Source: Chitinophagales bacterium (GTDB lineage: Bacteria; Bacteroidota; Bacteroidia; Chitinophagales; Chitinophagaceae). From it: 64,000 nucleotides of DNA. Each line of letters starts with the position of its first letter. Position 1 is the stretch's first letter. The DNA lies in assembly GCA_020636505.1 (NCBI GenBank), contig JACJXR010000007.1, forward strand, positions 102,351 through 166,350, written 5' to 3'. The translations under genes were made by a program, and so were the position numbers. Positions 44,877 to 53,021 of the stretch are shown here, piece after piece. A model generated the notes under the pieces. That model was not told the DNA's origin and did no database searches. It saw only the letters and a program-made list of their open reading frames with translations.

Positions 44877-46118
44877 TTACACAATATGATGCCCTAAAAT
44901 CATTTTTTTGACCGGATTGTTGCCAAAATCGTACGGAATGTAAGAATATGAGGGCATTGGCTTGGTAACTATCAAATTGGCTATTTTGCCAACGGCTATC
45001 GTGCCCAAGTCTTCACTTAGCTCCAAAGCCGCCGCACCGTTGATTGTTAAGGAGTTGATGGCCTCCTCCGGTGTCATCTTCATTTGGGTACAGGCCAATG
45101 TCATTAATAATGGAATATTCCCCGATGGGCATGAGCCCGGATTGTAGTCTGTAGCCAAGCAAACAGGCAGGTCTGCATCTATCAGCTTACGAGCGGGTTG
45201 GTATTGCATACCTAAGAAGAATGCCGCACCAGGCAGTAGAGTAGGTATCGTGTCGCTGTGCCTCAATGCCTCTATTTCCTCGTCACCCATAGCCTCCAGA
45301 TGGTCCACGCTGATGGCCTTATGCTTCACACCCACCTGCACACCACCTGAGCGGTGGAGCTGATTTGCATGTATCTTCGGTTTCAATCCGTATTTGACTC
45401 CGGCTTCCAATACTTGTTCCGTTTCTTCTACGCTGAAAAAGCCTTTTTCACAAAATACATCTATATAATCCGCCAAACCTTCATCGGCGATTTGCGGCAA
45501 CATTTCATTGATAATAAGCTTTAAATAACCTTCATGATTTTCTTTATAATCAGTAGGATATGCGTGTGCTGCTAAGAAAGATGCTTTTATCGGGATATAC
45601 TTCTCTTCCTTCAATCTTCGTATCACTCTCAGCATTTTCATTTCGCCGGCCACGCTCAATCCGTATCCGCTTTTTATCTCAATGGCACCCGTTCCTTGGC
45701 TCACCACTTTGTGCAATCTGGCCAAACTTTCATCAAACAATTGGTTCTCGTCTATCTCGTTCAACTTCTGCGCTGAGTTCAAAATTCCACCACCTCGCTG
45801 CGCTATTTCCTCGTAGGTTAGTCCGTTTATCCTATCCACAAACTCCTGTTCCCTTGACGATGCAAATACCAAATGGGTATGCGAGTCCACCCAAGCAGGT
45901 AAAACCAAACCTCCATCCACGTCCAATATATTCTCTGCTTGTACTGTATGCCAATGCTCCATGTCTCCAAAGTCGGCTATCTTACCGTCACGAATCAGCA
46001 ACCAAGCATTTTCTATGCATGGCAGTTCCTTCATTTGTCCACCCTTAGCCCATTTTTTACGATAAGCTCCGGTTTCGACATTACATAGCTGTTTGATATT
46101 TGTAAGCAATAAGTGCAT
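44877..46118 (-). CDS. hutI: Imidazolonepropionase
   Basis: 413-residue metal-dependent amidohydrolase, third step of histidine degradation (imidazolonepropionate to formiminoglutamate). Metal motif DSHTHLVFASSREQEF, substrate-loop YEEIAQRGGGILNS, IEIKSGYGLS, KIHANQLH and CLATDYNPGSCPSGN are all present. The other hut genes are not in the window. Monocistronic and of normal length. Confidence 0.95.
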   Translation of the reverse strand: MHLLLTNIKQLCNVETGAYRKKWAKGGQMKELPCIENAWLLIRDGKIADFGDMEHWHTVQAENILDVDGGLVLPAWVDSHTHLVFASSREQEFVDRINGLTYEEIAQRGGGILNSAQKLNEIDENQLFDESLARLHKVVSQGTGAIEIKSGYGLSVAGEMKMLRVIRRLKEEKYIPIKASFLAAHAYPTDYKENHEGYLKLIINEMLPQIADEGLADYIDVFCEKGFFSVEETEQVLEAGVKYGLKPKIHANQLHRSGGVQVGVKHKAISVDHLEAMGDEEIEALRHSDTIPTLLPGAAFFLGMQYQPARKLIDADLPVCLATDYNPGSCPSGNIPLLMTLACTQMKMTPEEAINSLTINGAAALELSEDLGTIAVGKIANLIVTKPMPSYSYIPYDFGNNPVKKMILGHHIV

Positions 46119-46217
46119 ATCCGGTTCTTTTGTGTAATAAACGCAATTGAGTTCAAAATAATAGTTAAATAAACAATTATCATAGCATTTCAGCCACTTA
46201 TAAGTCCGTAACGCTGT

Positions 46218-46225
46218 TATCTTTG
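46218..46225 (+). promoter_or_regulatory. -7 box (TATCTTTG) of the C45 hydrolase gene
   Basis: Perfect TAnnTTTG ending only 4 bp before the ATG at 46230. The start codon would lie at or next to the transcription start, implying a leaderless or nearly leaderless mRNA. Confidence 0.5.
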
Positions 46226-46229
46226 CGCA

Positions 46230-47909
46230 ATGCGATTTTTACGACGACTACTCAAAATAATAGGCATTATCATAGGTGTGCTCATATTGTTTTTGGTGGT
46301 TTTCTGCATATACGTCTACAATGTGTCCGACTACGACCCGCCAAGTGTCGAAGGCGAACGTGATATAACATCAGAACAACGTAAGCATGTGGAAGGTTCG
46401 TTGTACACATTGGAGGATAGCAGTTGGATAAAACGCAACGACTACGGTCTATACGAAATGTATGTATCCGGTGCAGAGCCTTTCGAGTTCGGTACCAAGA
46501 ACGGTAAGTTGGCACGAGAGCTGATCGTTTCGCAAGAGGTGGCCTTCACCGACGAGATAAAACGAATGATACCTTCCGATGGTTATCTGAAGTTCCTCAA
46601 ATACATTATCGGGTTCATGAACAAAGACCTACCCGACCATGTGACCGATGAATACAAAAAGGAAATTTACGGTATCTCACTGGCCGCATCTGATTCTTTT
46701 GATTGGATAGGCGACAAATACGATAGGATATTGAACTACCATGCCGCACATGATATTGGACACGCACTCCAAAATATGATGTTGGTGGGTTGCACTTCTT
46801 TCGGTGCCTGGAGTGATAAAACGGAGGATGGTTCCATGCTTTTGGGCAGGAACTTCGACTTCTGGGTGGGAGATAAGTTCGCGGAGAACAAGATAGTCGC
46901 TTTCTACGACCCCGGTAAAGGTTACAAATTTGCCTTTGTCACATGGGGTGGCTTCACAGGTGTGGTATCAGGCATGAATGAACAAGGGTTGACCGTAACC
47001 ATCAACGCGGCCAAATCCAAAATACCTTTCGGTGCGGCTACACCTGTATCTATGGTAGCCCGCGAAGTGCTTCAGTACGCATCAAACATAAATGATGCTA
47101 TCGCCATTGCCAAAAGCAGAGAAATGTTTGTATCCGAAAGCTTCCTTGTCGGCAGTGCAAAAGATCGTAAAGCAGTTATCATAGAAAAGACACCGGATGA
47201 GTTGGCTGTATACGATCCTTCATCAGACCATATCCTTTGTACCAACCACTACCAAAGCAAGGAGTTCGAAGAACAAAAGCTGAACAAAGAGCAGAAGGAG
47301 CGAAGTGCATCTGTATACAGGTATCAACGTTTGCAAGAACTGACAGAACGAAACTATCCGCTTACTCCACTCAAGGTGGCGGACATACTCAGAGACAGGG
47401 GAGGATTACATGATGCCAACATCGGTAATGGTAACGAAAAAGCAGTCAACCAATTGATAGCACACCACTCCGTAATATTTCAACCTGATAGCCTGCGCAT
47501 GTGGGTAAGCACCAACAACTGGCAGCTTGGCGCATATGTTTGTTACGACTTGGGTAAGATATTCTCTATGAAAGGCCTGTTGAAGGACACGGTCATATAT
47601 GAAGAGAATAAGAACATTCCGGCAGACGATTTCGTTTTCTCCAGAGAGTATCGTGACTTTATTCGTTTCCGTAAAAACAAGATGGCATTCCTTCATGGCA
47701 AGCCTGTGGATACGGTTGAAATTGTACGCAGCAATCCTGAATATTACGATGCGTACAGGATAGCCGGCGATTACTGTTTTAAGCATAATTGGTACGGTGA
47801 GGCGGAAGCATATTATCGTCAAGCCCTGACGTTGGAGATAGCCACAGTGGATGAACGAGAAGCCATTGAAGAGAAGATAACGCTGTGCAAAAAGAAATTA
47901 AAAAGATAG
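46230..47909 (+). CDS. C45 family autoproteolytic acyltransferase/hydrolase
   Basis: 559 residues. An N-terminal membrane anchor (about residues 8-30) precedes an Ntn-hydrolase domain of the C45/acyl-CoA:6-aminopenicillanate acyltransferase family. The predicted self-processing nucleophile is Cys188 in VGCTSFGAW, followed by LLGRNFDFWVGDKF and VVSGMNEQGLTVTINAA. A tail of about 60 residues resembles a TPR. The substrate (amide or acyl group) is unknown. The glycosyltransferase gene follows after 32 bp, so the pair probably forms an operon. Confidence 0.8.
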   Translation: MRFLRRLLKIIGIIIGVLILFLVVFCIYVYNVSDYDPPSVEGERDITSEQRKHVEGSLYTLEDSSWIKRNDYGLYEMYVSGAEPFEFGTKNGKLARELIVSQEVAFTDEIKRMIPSDGYLKFLKYIIGFMNKDLPDHVTDEYKKEIYGISLAASDSFDWIGDKYDRILNYHAAHDIGHALQNMMLVGCTSFGAWSDKTEDGSMLLGRNFDFWVGDKFAENKIVAFYDPGKGYKFAFVTWGGFTGVVSGMNEQGLTVTINAAKSKIPFGAATPVSMVAREVLQYASNINDAIAIAKSREMFVSESFLVGSAKDRKAVIIEKTPDELAVYDPSSDHILCTNHYQSKEFEEQKLNKEQKERSASVYRYQRLQELTERNYPLTPLKVADILRDRGGLHDANIGNGNEKAVNQLIAHHSVIFQPDSLRMWVSTNNWQLGAYVCYDLGKIFSMKGLLKDTVIYEENKNIPADDFVFSREYRDFIRFRKNKMAFLHGKPVDTVEIVRSNPEYYDAYRIAGDYCFKHNWYGEAEAYYRQALTLEIATVDEREAIEEKITLCKKKLKR

Positions 47910-47941
47910 TTTAACACCCATTATATTGCAGCATCCTTTCA

Positions 47942-49126
47942 ATGACTGAACTACCGCTGTACGAAGAACGTTTCAAAAACCTGAAAGCCTGTGTATTGTT
48001 GCCAACGTACAACAATGCCGGCACTTTGGCGGATGTTATTGAGGATGTGTTGAAATACACTTCGCAGGTTATCGTTGTCAACGACGGCTCTACTGATGAT
48101 ACACCTGAGATACTAAAGCGTTTCCCTCAAATACATGTGGTAAGCTATACGCCCAACAAAGGGAAGGGTATGGCATTGCGAACAGGTTTCAAAGAAGCCG
48201 TTAAGTTGGGATACGACCATGCCATAACACTCGATAGCGATGGCCAACACTTTGCCAAAGACTTGGTACAGTTCCTCACGTATTTGGAGAACCTACCCAA
48301 TACATTGCTCATCGGTTCTCGCAATATGGACCAAGAGAACGTACCGGGCAAAAGCAGCTTCGGCAATAAATTCTCCAATTTTTGGTTTTGGGTAAACACC
48401 GGCATCAAGCTCGAAGACACACAATCGGGCTATCGTTCTTATCCTGTACACAAACTGGCCGGTAAGAAATACTTCACTTCCAAATACGAGTTTGAAATAG
48501 AGGTGATAGTAAGAGCTTCTTGGAGCGGTATAGATGTAAAAAGTGTTCCTGTTACTGTTTACTATCCCAAGCCCGAAGAGCGTGTTTCTCACTTCCGTCC
48601 GTTTAAAGATTTCACCCGCATCAGTATACTCAATACCATATTGGTGTTGATATCTGTACTATGGGTGAAGCCAAGGGACTTTTTCAAAAAATTGTTCAGT
48701 CGTGAGGGTAGGAAGGTTTTATACACTGCTATATTCGCAACTCCCGGAGAGTCCAATCATAAAAAAGCAGCATCAATAGGCTTTGGTGTGTTTATGGGTA
48801 TCGTGCCTATTTGGGGTTTTCAGTTGGCTGTGGGTATACCATTGGCCATTTTGTTCAGGCTCAATAAAGCATTGTTCATCATTGCCGCCAATATCAGTAT
48901 TCCGCCCATCATGTTCGTGATAATGGCATTGAGTGTAGCCACCGGTAAATGGATATTGGGAATAGAAACCATCATCCCCGACTTTAGGAATATTACTCTT
49001 GATATGGTCAAAGAGGAGGGAGCGTCCTTCTTTTTGGGAGGTACGGTGTTGGCTGTATCGGTAGGATTGTTTGCCTACTTGCTATCTTATATCATCCTGC
49101 GTTCTATTCGAAAAAACGCTTCGTAA
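47942..49126 (+). CDS. Family 2 glycosyltransferase fused to DUF2062
   Basis: 394 residues. Residues about 15-215 form a GT2 domain of the DPM1/DPG-synthase type (LLPTYNNAGTLADVI, VVNDGSTDDT, LDSDGQH as metal motif). Residues about 250-390 form a DUF2062 membrane domain with four hydrophobic stretches (GFGVFMGIVPIWGFQLAVGI). It probably transfers a sugar to a lipid acceptor at the inner membrane. It overlaps the convergent methyltransferase gene by 23 bp. Confidence 0.87.
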   Translation: MTELPLYEERFKNLKACVLLPTYNNAGTLADVIEDVLKYTSQVIVVNDGSTDDTPEILKRFPQIHVVSYTPNKGKGMALRTGFKEAVKLGYDHAITLDSDGQHFAKDLVQFLTYLENLPNTLLIGSRNMDQENVPGKSSFGNKFSNFWFWVNTGIKLEDTQSGYRSYPVHKLAGKKYFTSKYEFEIEVIVRASWSGIDVKSVPVTVYYPKPEERVSHFRPFKDFTRISILNTILVLISVLWVKPRDFFKKLFSREGRKVLYTAIFATPGESNHKKAASIGFGVFMGIVPIWGFQLAVGIPLAILFRLNKALFIIAANISIPPIMFVIMALSVATGKWILGIETIIPDFRNITLDMVKEEGASFFLGGTVLAVSVGLFAYLLSYIILRSIRKNAS

Positions 49127-49847
49127 GATTGTTCCCTTTATAACCTATGCATTCGTGGTGTGCACCGGTCCAACCGCTGTTGTCGGCTTTGTAGTTGCTT
49201 ACTTCAAATGCATCGAACGGTCCGACTTTCATATGCTCTATAAGCTCCGCTTTGGTGAAGTAGTTGCTTTCCCATCTTTTGTCCAACACTTGTTTGATAC
49301 GTGCCGGTAGGAATGGATATGCAGCCTCGGCTATCTTTCTCTTCACGTTCTTTCTATCATCTATATCCACAACGGTGAAGTAGAAACAACCACCATCGTT
49401 CAGTAGGTTGTATATCTTATGGCAAAGGTCTTGAGGTAGAGGAGTATGCTCTCCCAATACACCTATGGAAAATATAAAATCGAATTTCTCAGTACCGAAA
49501 TCATGCTCGAACACACTGCCTTGTATCAGATTAATGATGGGCACCTTCACATCCGATGACCTTACAGGTTCTTTAGCCATGTTCAACATGCTTTCGGATA
49601 TGTCTATACCTGTAAGCTCTTCGGTATTCTCCAATACATGAAAATACCGGCCCGTACCACAACCTATCTCCAATACTTTGATAGGGTCGGTAAAGCTTTT
49701 GGTTATCTTCTTTACTACAGGAGCGAAATGCGCATAGTCGGGAGATACCACGTATTTATAATCGAACTCCCTATACTCTTCGGAGTAGGTGTCATCATAT
49801 AACTGTATCGCTTTTGCATCAAATTCCCGATAGTTGGTATTCAACAT
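49104..49847 (-). CDS. Class I SAM-dependent methyltransferase
   Basis: 247 residues. SAM motif VLEIGCGTGRYFHVL near residue 60, acidic GIDISESML, and FDFIFSIGVLGEHTP. The N-terminal YDDTYSEEYREFDYKY region and the C-terminal WTGAHHECIGYKG tail resemble ubiquinone/menaquinone-type or small-molecule methyltransferases of unknown substrate. The 3' end overlaps the 3' end of the GT2-DUF2062 gene by 23 bp, so both C-termini are coded by the same DNA. Confidence 0.83.
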   Translation of the reverse strand: MLNTNYREFDAKAIQLYDDTYSEEYREFDYKYVVSPDYAHFAPVVKKITKSFTDPIKVLEIGCGTGRYFHVLENTEELTGIDISESMLNMAKEPVRSSDVKVPIINLIQGSVFEHDFGTEKFDFIFSIGVLGEHTPLPQDLCHKIYNLLNDGGCFYFTVVDIDDRKNVKRKIAEAAYPFLPARIKQVLDKRWESNYFTKAELIEHMKVGPFDAFEVSNYKADNSGWTGAHHECIGYKGNNLTKRFFE

Positions 49848-49892
49848 ATTCTCTGTTTTGCATTGTAAATTTGGTCACATAACAACAAATAA

Positions 49893-49923
49893 TAAAAAAA
49901 GCCGCAGTGATTAACTGCGGCTT
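49893..49923 (-). terminator. Terminator of rpoD
   Basis: Perfect 10-bp stem aagccgcagt / actgcggctt, followed on the minus strand by seven or more T. Confidence 0.92.
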
Positions 49924-49945
49924 AACAACTATGATTTTAAGACTG

Positions 49946-50803
49946 TTACCCCAAATAACCTTTCAGTGTATTGCTGTAACGAGCTTTTTGCAAACGTTTG
50001 ATCGCACGCTCTTTGATCTGGCGTATACGCTCTTTGGTCAGGTCGTACTTTTCACCTATCTCTTCGATGGTAGGACCATCATCACCTTCCAAACCAAAAT
50101 AAGCGGCTAATATCTCAGCTTCACGAACACTCAACGATTTCAATATGCGGCGTATCTCATTGCGTAGAGAATCCTGCATTACATCATCGTCGGTATCGTT
50201 ACTGCCTTCCAACAAGTCGCCCATGGCCACATCTTCCGCTTCGTGTACCGGTGCATCCAATGAAGTGTGACGAGTGTTCGTGGTGAAGATGTTGTTCACC
50301 TCTGTCTCGCTCATTTCAAGGATGTCGGCCAATTCTTCGGTAGATGGCTCACGCTCGTTCTCTTGCTCGAATGCAATGAATGCCTTATTGGCTTTGTTAT
50401 ATGTACCTATCTTATTCTGTGGTAGGCGCACCAAACGTCCTTGCTCAGCCAAAGCTTGCAAAATGGACTGACGTATCCACCATACCGCGTATGAGATGAA
50501 TTTAAAACCTTTGGTTTCATCAAAACGTTGTGCCGCTTTGATAAGTCCTAAGTTACCTTCGTTGATAAGGTCACTCAGAGATAAACCTTGGTGCTGATAT
50601 TGCTTGGCCACCGATACCACGAAACGAAGGTTGGCTTTCACCATCTTCTCCAATGCTATCTGATCGCCAAGGTGTATGCGCTGCGCAAGAGTGGTTTCCT
50701 CCTCCGGAGTGATCATCGATATTTTGCTGATCTCCTGAAGGTATTTTTCTACCGCTTGCGAATCCCTGTTGGTAATCTGAGTGGCAATTTTTAACTGCCT
50801 CAT
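49946..50803 (-). CDS. rpoD: Primary sigma factor RpoD (Bacteroidota short form)
   Basis: 285-residue housekeeping sigma-70 factor. Region 1.2 (QAVEKYLQEISKISMI), region 2 (NLRFVVSVAKQYQ, GLIKAAQRFD, FISYAVWWIRQSI), region 3 and region 4 with the HTH TIEEIGEKYDLTKERIRQIK. It lacks region 1.1 and the large non-conserved region, as is normal for this phylum, whose sigma factor reads TTTG/TAnnTTTG promoters like those marked in this window. Monocistronic with a strong terminator and a long upstream region. Confidence 0.97.
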   Translation of the reverse strand: MRQLKIATQITNRDSQAVEKYLQEISKISMITPEEETTLAQRIHLGDQIALEKMVKANLRFVVSVAKQYQHQGLSLSDLINEGNLGLIKAAQRFDETKGFKFISYAVWWIRQSILQALAEQGRLVRLPQNKIGTYNKANKAFIAFEQENEREPSTEELADILEMSETEVNNIFTTNTRHTSLDAPVHEAEDVAMGDLLEGSNDTDDDVMQDSLRNEIRRILKSLSVREAEILAAYFGLEGDDGPTIEEIGEKYDLTKERIRQIKERAIKRLQKARYSNTLKGYLG

Positions 50804-51105
50804 AATATTCCTTTATTTTATAATTGTGTATTAGTTAATATTTCCTCTATATATTAAGACGACTGAATTGTCGGAAAAGTTTGCTCGATGATTAAATTTT
50901 TTCTTTGTTTTTTAACCCGCAAATAACGTTCCGTTTATTCGGTCATATTTTTCTTTTTCTTTCTTTATAACCGACTAAAACCTTGCAACTTAATACAGTG
51001 GCTCGCATCGGGCTATTATGGTTTTATTCTATGGACGAATAGGTGACGTAAAACTTACTGACAGGAAACGGCTTAACGGGCAAAATTATTGCTAATCTGC
51101 CGAAT
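50804..51105. other. Intergenic region between rpoD and gcdH
   Basis: About 300 bp, AT-rich, with pyrimidine-rich tracts (ttttctttttctttctttat, near 50948-50968). No reading frame or RNA family recognised. It must hold the rpoD promoter(s); no perfect TAnnTTTG was found in the minus direction. Confidence 0.5.
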
Positions 51106-51117
51106 TTGCTACCTTTG
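51088..51117 (+). promoter_or_regulatory. Promoter of the glutaryl-CoA dehydrogenase gene
   Basis: -7 box TACCTTTG (51110-51117, perfect) with ATTG (51088-51091) 18 bp upstream. Confidence 0.55.
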
Positions 51118-51150
51118 CGCGTCATATTAACGTCACTTTTAACATATTTT

Positions 51151-52329
51151 ATGCAAAAAGACCTGTATCAGCATCCGGATTACTACTTATTGGATGAATT
51201 ATTGACAGATGAGCACAAATTGATACGCGATTCTGTGCGTGCTTACGTGAAGAAAGACATTACCCCCATCATCGAAGAATACGCCCAAAAGGCTGAATTT
51301 CCGACACATGTCATCAAAGGTTTGGGCGAGCAAGGCTGTTACGGTCCGTTTATACCTCAAAAGTATGGAGGTGCAGGTCTTGATTATATTTCCTATGGTT
51401 TGATGATGCAGGAATTGGAGCGTGGCGATTCAGGTATCAGGTCTACTGCGTCTGTACAGGGTTCTTTGGTGATGTTCCCGATATATAAGTTCGGTAGCGA
51501 AGAGCAGAAGATGAAATACCTGCCGAAATTGGCGACAGGGGAGTTCATGGGTTGCTTCGGCCTTACTGAGCCGGACCACGGTAGTAACCCTGCAGGTATG
51601 TTGACGAACTTCAAAGATGCAGGTGACCATGTGGTGCTGAACGGCTCCAAAATGTGGATCTCCAACGCACCTTTTGCAGATATAGCTGTTGTTTGGGCTA
51701 AGGACGAGAACGGAGATATTCGTGGATTGATAGTGGAGCGTGGTATGGAAGGCTTCAGCACACCTATCACTCATGGCAAATGGTCACTTCGTGCATCTGC
51801 CACAGGTGAATTGGTGTTCGACAATGTAAAAGTGCCAAAGGAGAACATCTTCCCTGAAATAAAAGGCTTGAAAGGACCGTTGAGTTGTCTGTCAAGTGCT
51901 CGTTTCGGTATCGCTTGGGGTGCTTTGGGTTGTGCTATGGACTGCTACGATACCGCTTTGCGCTATGCGCAGCAGCGTGTTCAGTTCGACCGTCCGATAG
52001 CGGGTTTCCAATTGCAGCAGAAGAAATTGGCCGAAATGATAACCGAGATAACCAAAGCACAGCTTATGGTTTGGCGCTTGGGTGTATTGCGTAATGATGA
52101 CCGCGCCACACCGGCACAAATATCCATGGCCAAGCGCAACAGTTGCGATATTGCACTGAAGATAGCGCGTGAAGCAAGGCAAATATTGGGTGGTATGGGT
52201 ATTACAGGTGAGTTCAGCATCATGCGTCACATGATGAACTTGGAGTCTGTGATCACCTACGAGGGTACACACGACATCCACCTGTTGATAACCGGTATGG
52301 ACATCACAGGTCTCAACGCATTCAAATAA
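51151..52329 (+). CDS. gcdH: Glutaryl-CoA dehydrogenase (acyl-CoA dehydrogenase family)
   Basis: 392-residue FAD enzyme that oxidises and decarboxylates glutaryl-CoA to crotonyl-CoA in lysine/tryptophan breakdown. The acyl-CoA dehydrogenase fold is complete (FGLTEPDHGSNPAGM, KMWISNAPFADI). The glutarate-binding arginine of the family is present in ERGDSGIRSTASVQ, and the catalytic base is the Glu in VITYEGTHDIHLL. ATG 51151 is preferred over an in-frame upstream start because the promoter -7 box covers the latter. Confidence 0.9.
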   Translation: MQKDLYQHPDYYLLDELLTDEHKLIRDSVRAYVKKDITPIIEEYAQKAEFPTHVIKGLGEQGCYGPFIPQKYGGAGLDYISYGLMMQELERGDSGIRSTASVQGSLVMFPIYKFGSEEQKMKYLPKLATGEFMGCFGLTEPDHGSNPAGMLTNFKDAGDHVVLNGSKMWISNAPFADIAVVWAKDENGDIRGLIVERGMEGFSTPITHGKWSLRASATGELVFDNVKVPKENIFPEIKGLKGPLSCLSSARFGIAWGALGCAMDCYDTALRYAQQRVQFDRPIAGFQLQQKKLAEMITEITKAQLMVWRLGVLRNDDRATPAQISMAKRNSCDIALKIAREARQILGGMGITGEFSIMRHMMNLESVITYEGTHDIHLLITGMDITGLNAFK

Positions 52330-52351
52330 TAATTTAACCAGCTAAGAATAG

Positions 52352-52380
52352 AAAAGGGTGCTTTATGCACCCTTTTTATT
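52352..52380 (+). terminator. Bidirectional terminator between gcdH and the NTF2-like gene
   Basis: 10-bp stem aaaagggtgc / gcaccctttt with a 5-nt loop. The convergent gene's stop codon lies in the loop. Confidence 0.85.
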
Positions 52381-52800
52381 TGTCAGTTCAGCTACTTTAT
52401 CCTGTTCGTCGATGGATATGGCCACCTCTATTTTCCAATTGTCTTCACTGTTCAGCCTTACCAGGTAGTAATAGTCGCAATCGTATACGGGGTTGCCTGT
52501 GGCTGTGTAATACTGCCAGTGGACTTTCACCCGATATATGCGCTCCGTCACCTGCTGTTTGTTCAGCACATCGGCAAACACACTTGCAATACCCACCTGT
52601 TTGTAGAAACGTTTACCCTGCGAGATGACACTTTCCAACTTGGCTGCCGTGGTATATACCGCACTCAAATTGTCGGACAATATGGTGCAAGGCAGGGCAT
52701 AGCAATTGGCTATCTGCTTCACATCACCTTTTTGTACACCGTTGGCGTAATATTCAAAAAGGTCGTTGATACGATATTGAGCGTCTGTATCGGGTAGCAT
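52363..52800 (-). CDS. NTF2-like (SnoaL-type) protein
   Basis: 145 residues with a compact alpha+beta cone pattern: an N-terminal helix (INDLFEYYANGVQKGD), conserved CYALPCTILSD, and strands WQYYTATGNPVYDCDYYYLV and WKIEVAISI. This resembles SnoaL/DUF4440-type NTF2 proteins, which bind or convert small ligands. Activity not predictable. A perfect -7 box lies 20 bp upstream. Confidence 0.65.
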   Translation of the reverse strand: MLPDTDAQYRINDLFEYYANGVQKGDVKQIANCYALPCTILSDNLSAVYTTAAKLESVISQGKRFYKQVGIASVFADVLNKQQVTERIYRVKVHWQYYTATGNPVYDCDYYYLVRLNSEDNWKIEVAISIDEQDKVAELTNKKGA

Positions 52801-52819
52801 ATGGGTATCCTCTTCCTAA

Positions 52820-52827
52820 CAAATTTA
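52820..52827 (-). promoter_or_regulatory. -7 box (TAAATTTG) of the NTF2-like gene
   Basis: Perfect TAnnTTTG on the minus strand, 19 bp before the start codon. Confidence 0.5.
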
Positions 52828-52978
52828 ACCGTAATAAAACAGTCTCGAAAGCCTCCGGCAATATATTTCTCTTAATTATTCGGCAGGGTAATCAATGTCA
52901 ATAAAACATCATAAAAATGTAGTGATTTTTCAAATTTGTTATTAACGTATTTCATTTACATACACCGAATGATTTACC

Positions 52979-52986
52979 TACCTTTG
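52979..52986 (+). promoter_or_regulatory. -7 box (TACCTTTG) of the ABC-F gene
   Basis: Perfect TAnnTTTG, 35 bp before the ATG. No clear -33 TTTG at the usual distance. Confidence 0.5.
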
Positions 52987-53021
52987 CAGCACTTTTTACA
53001 AATACTTATCGAAATTTTTAT

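Noticed and set aside
50804..51105. A structured RNA upstream of gcdH
   Set aside because: Only AT-rich and pyrimidine-rich sequence, without a convincing stem; a covariance-model search would be needed.
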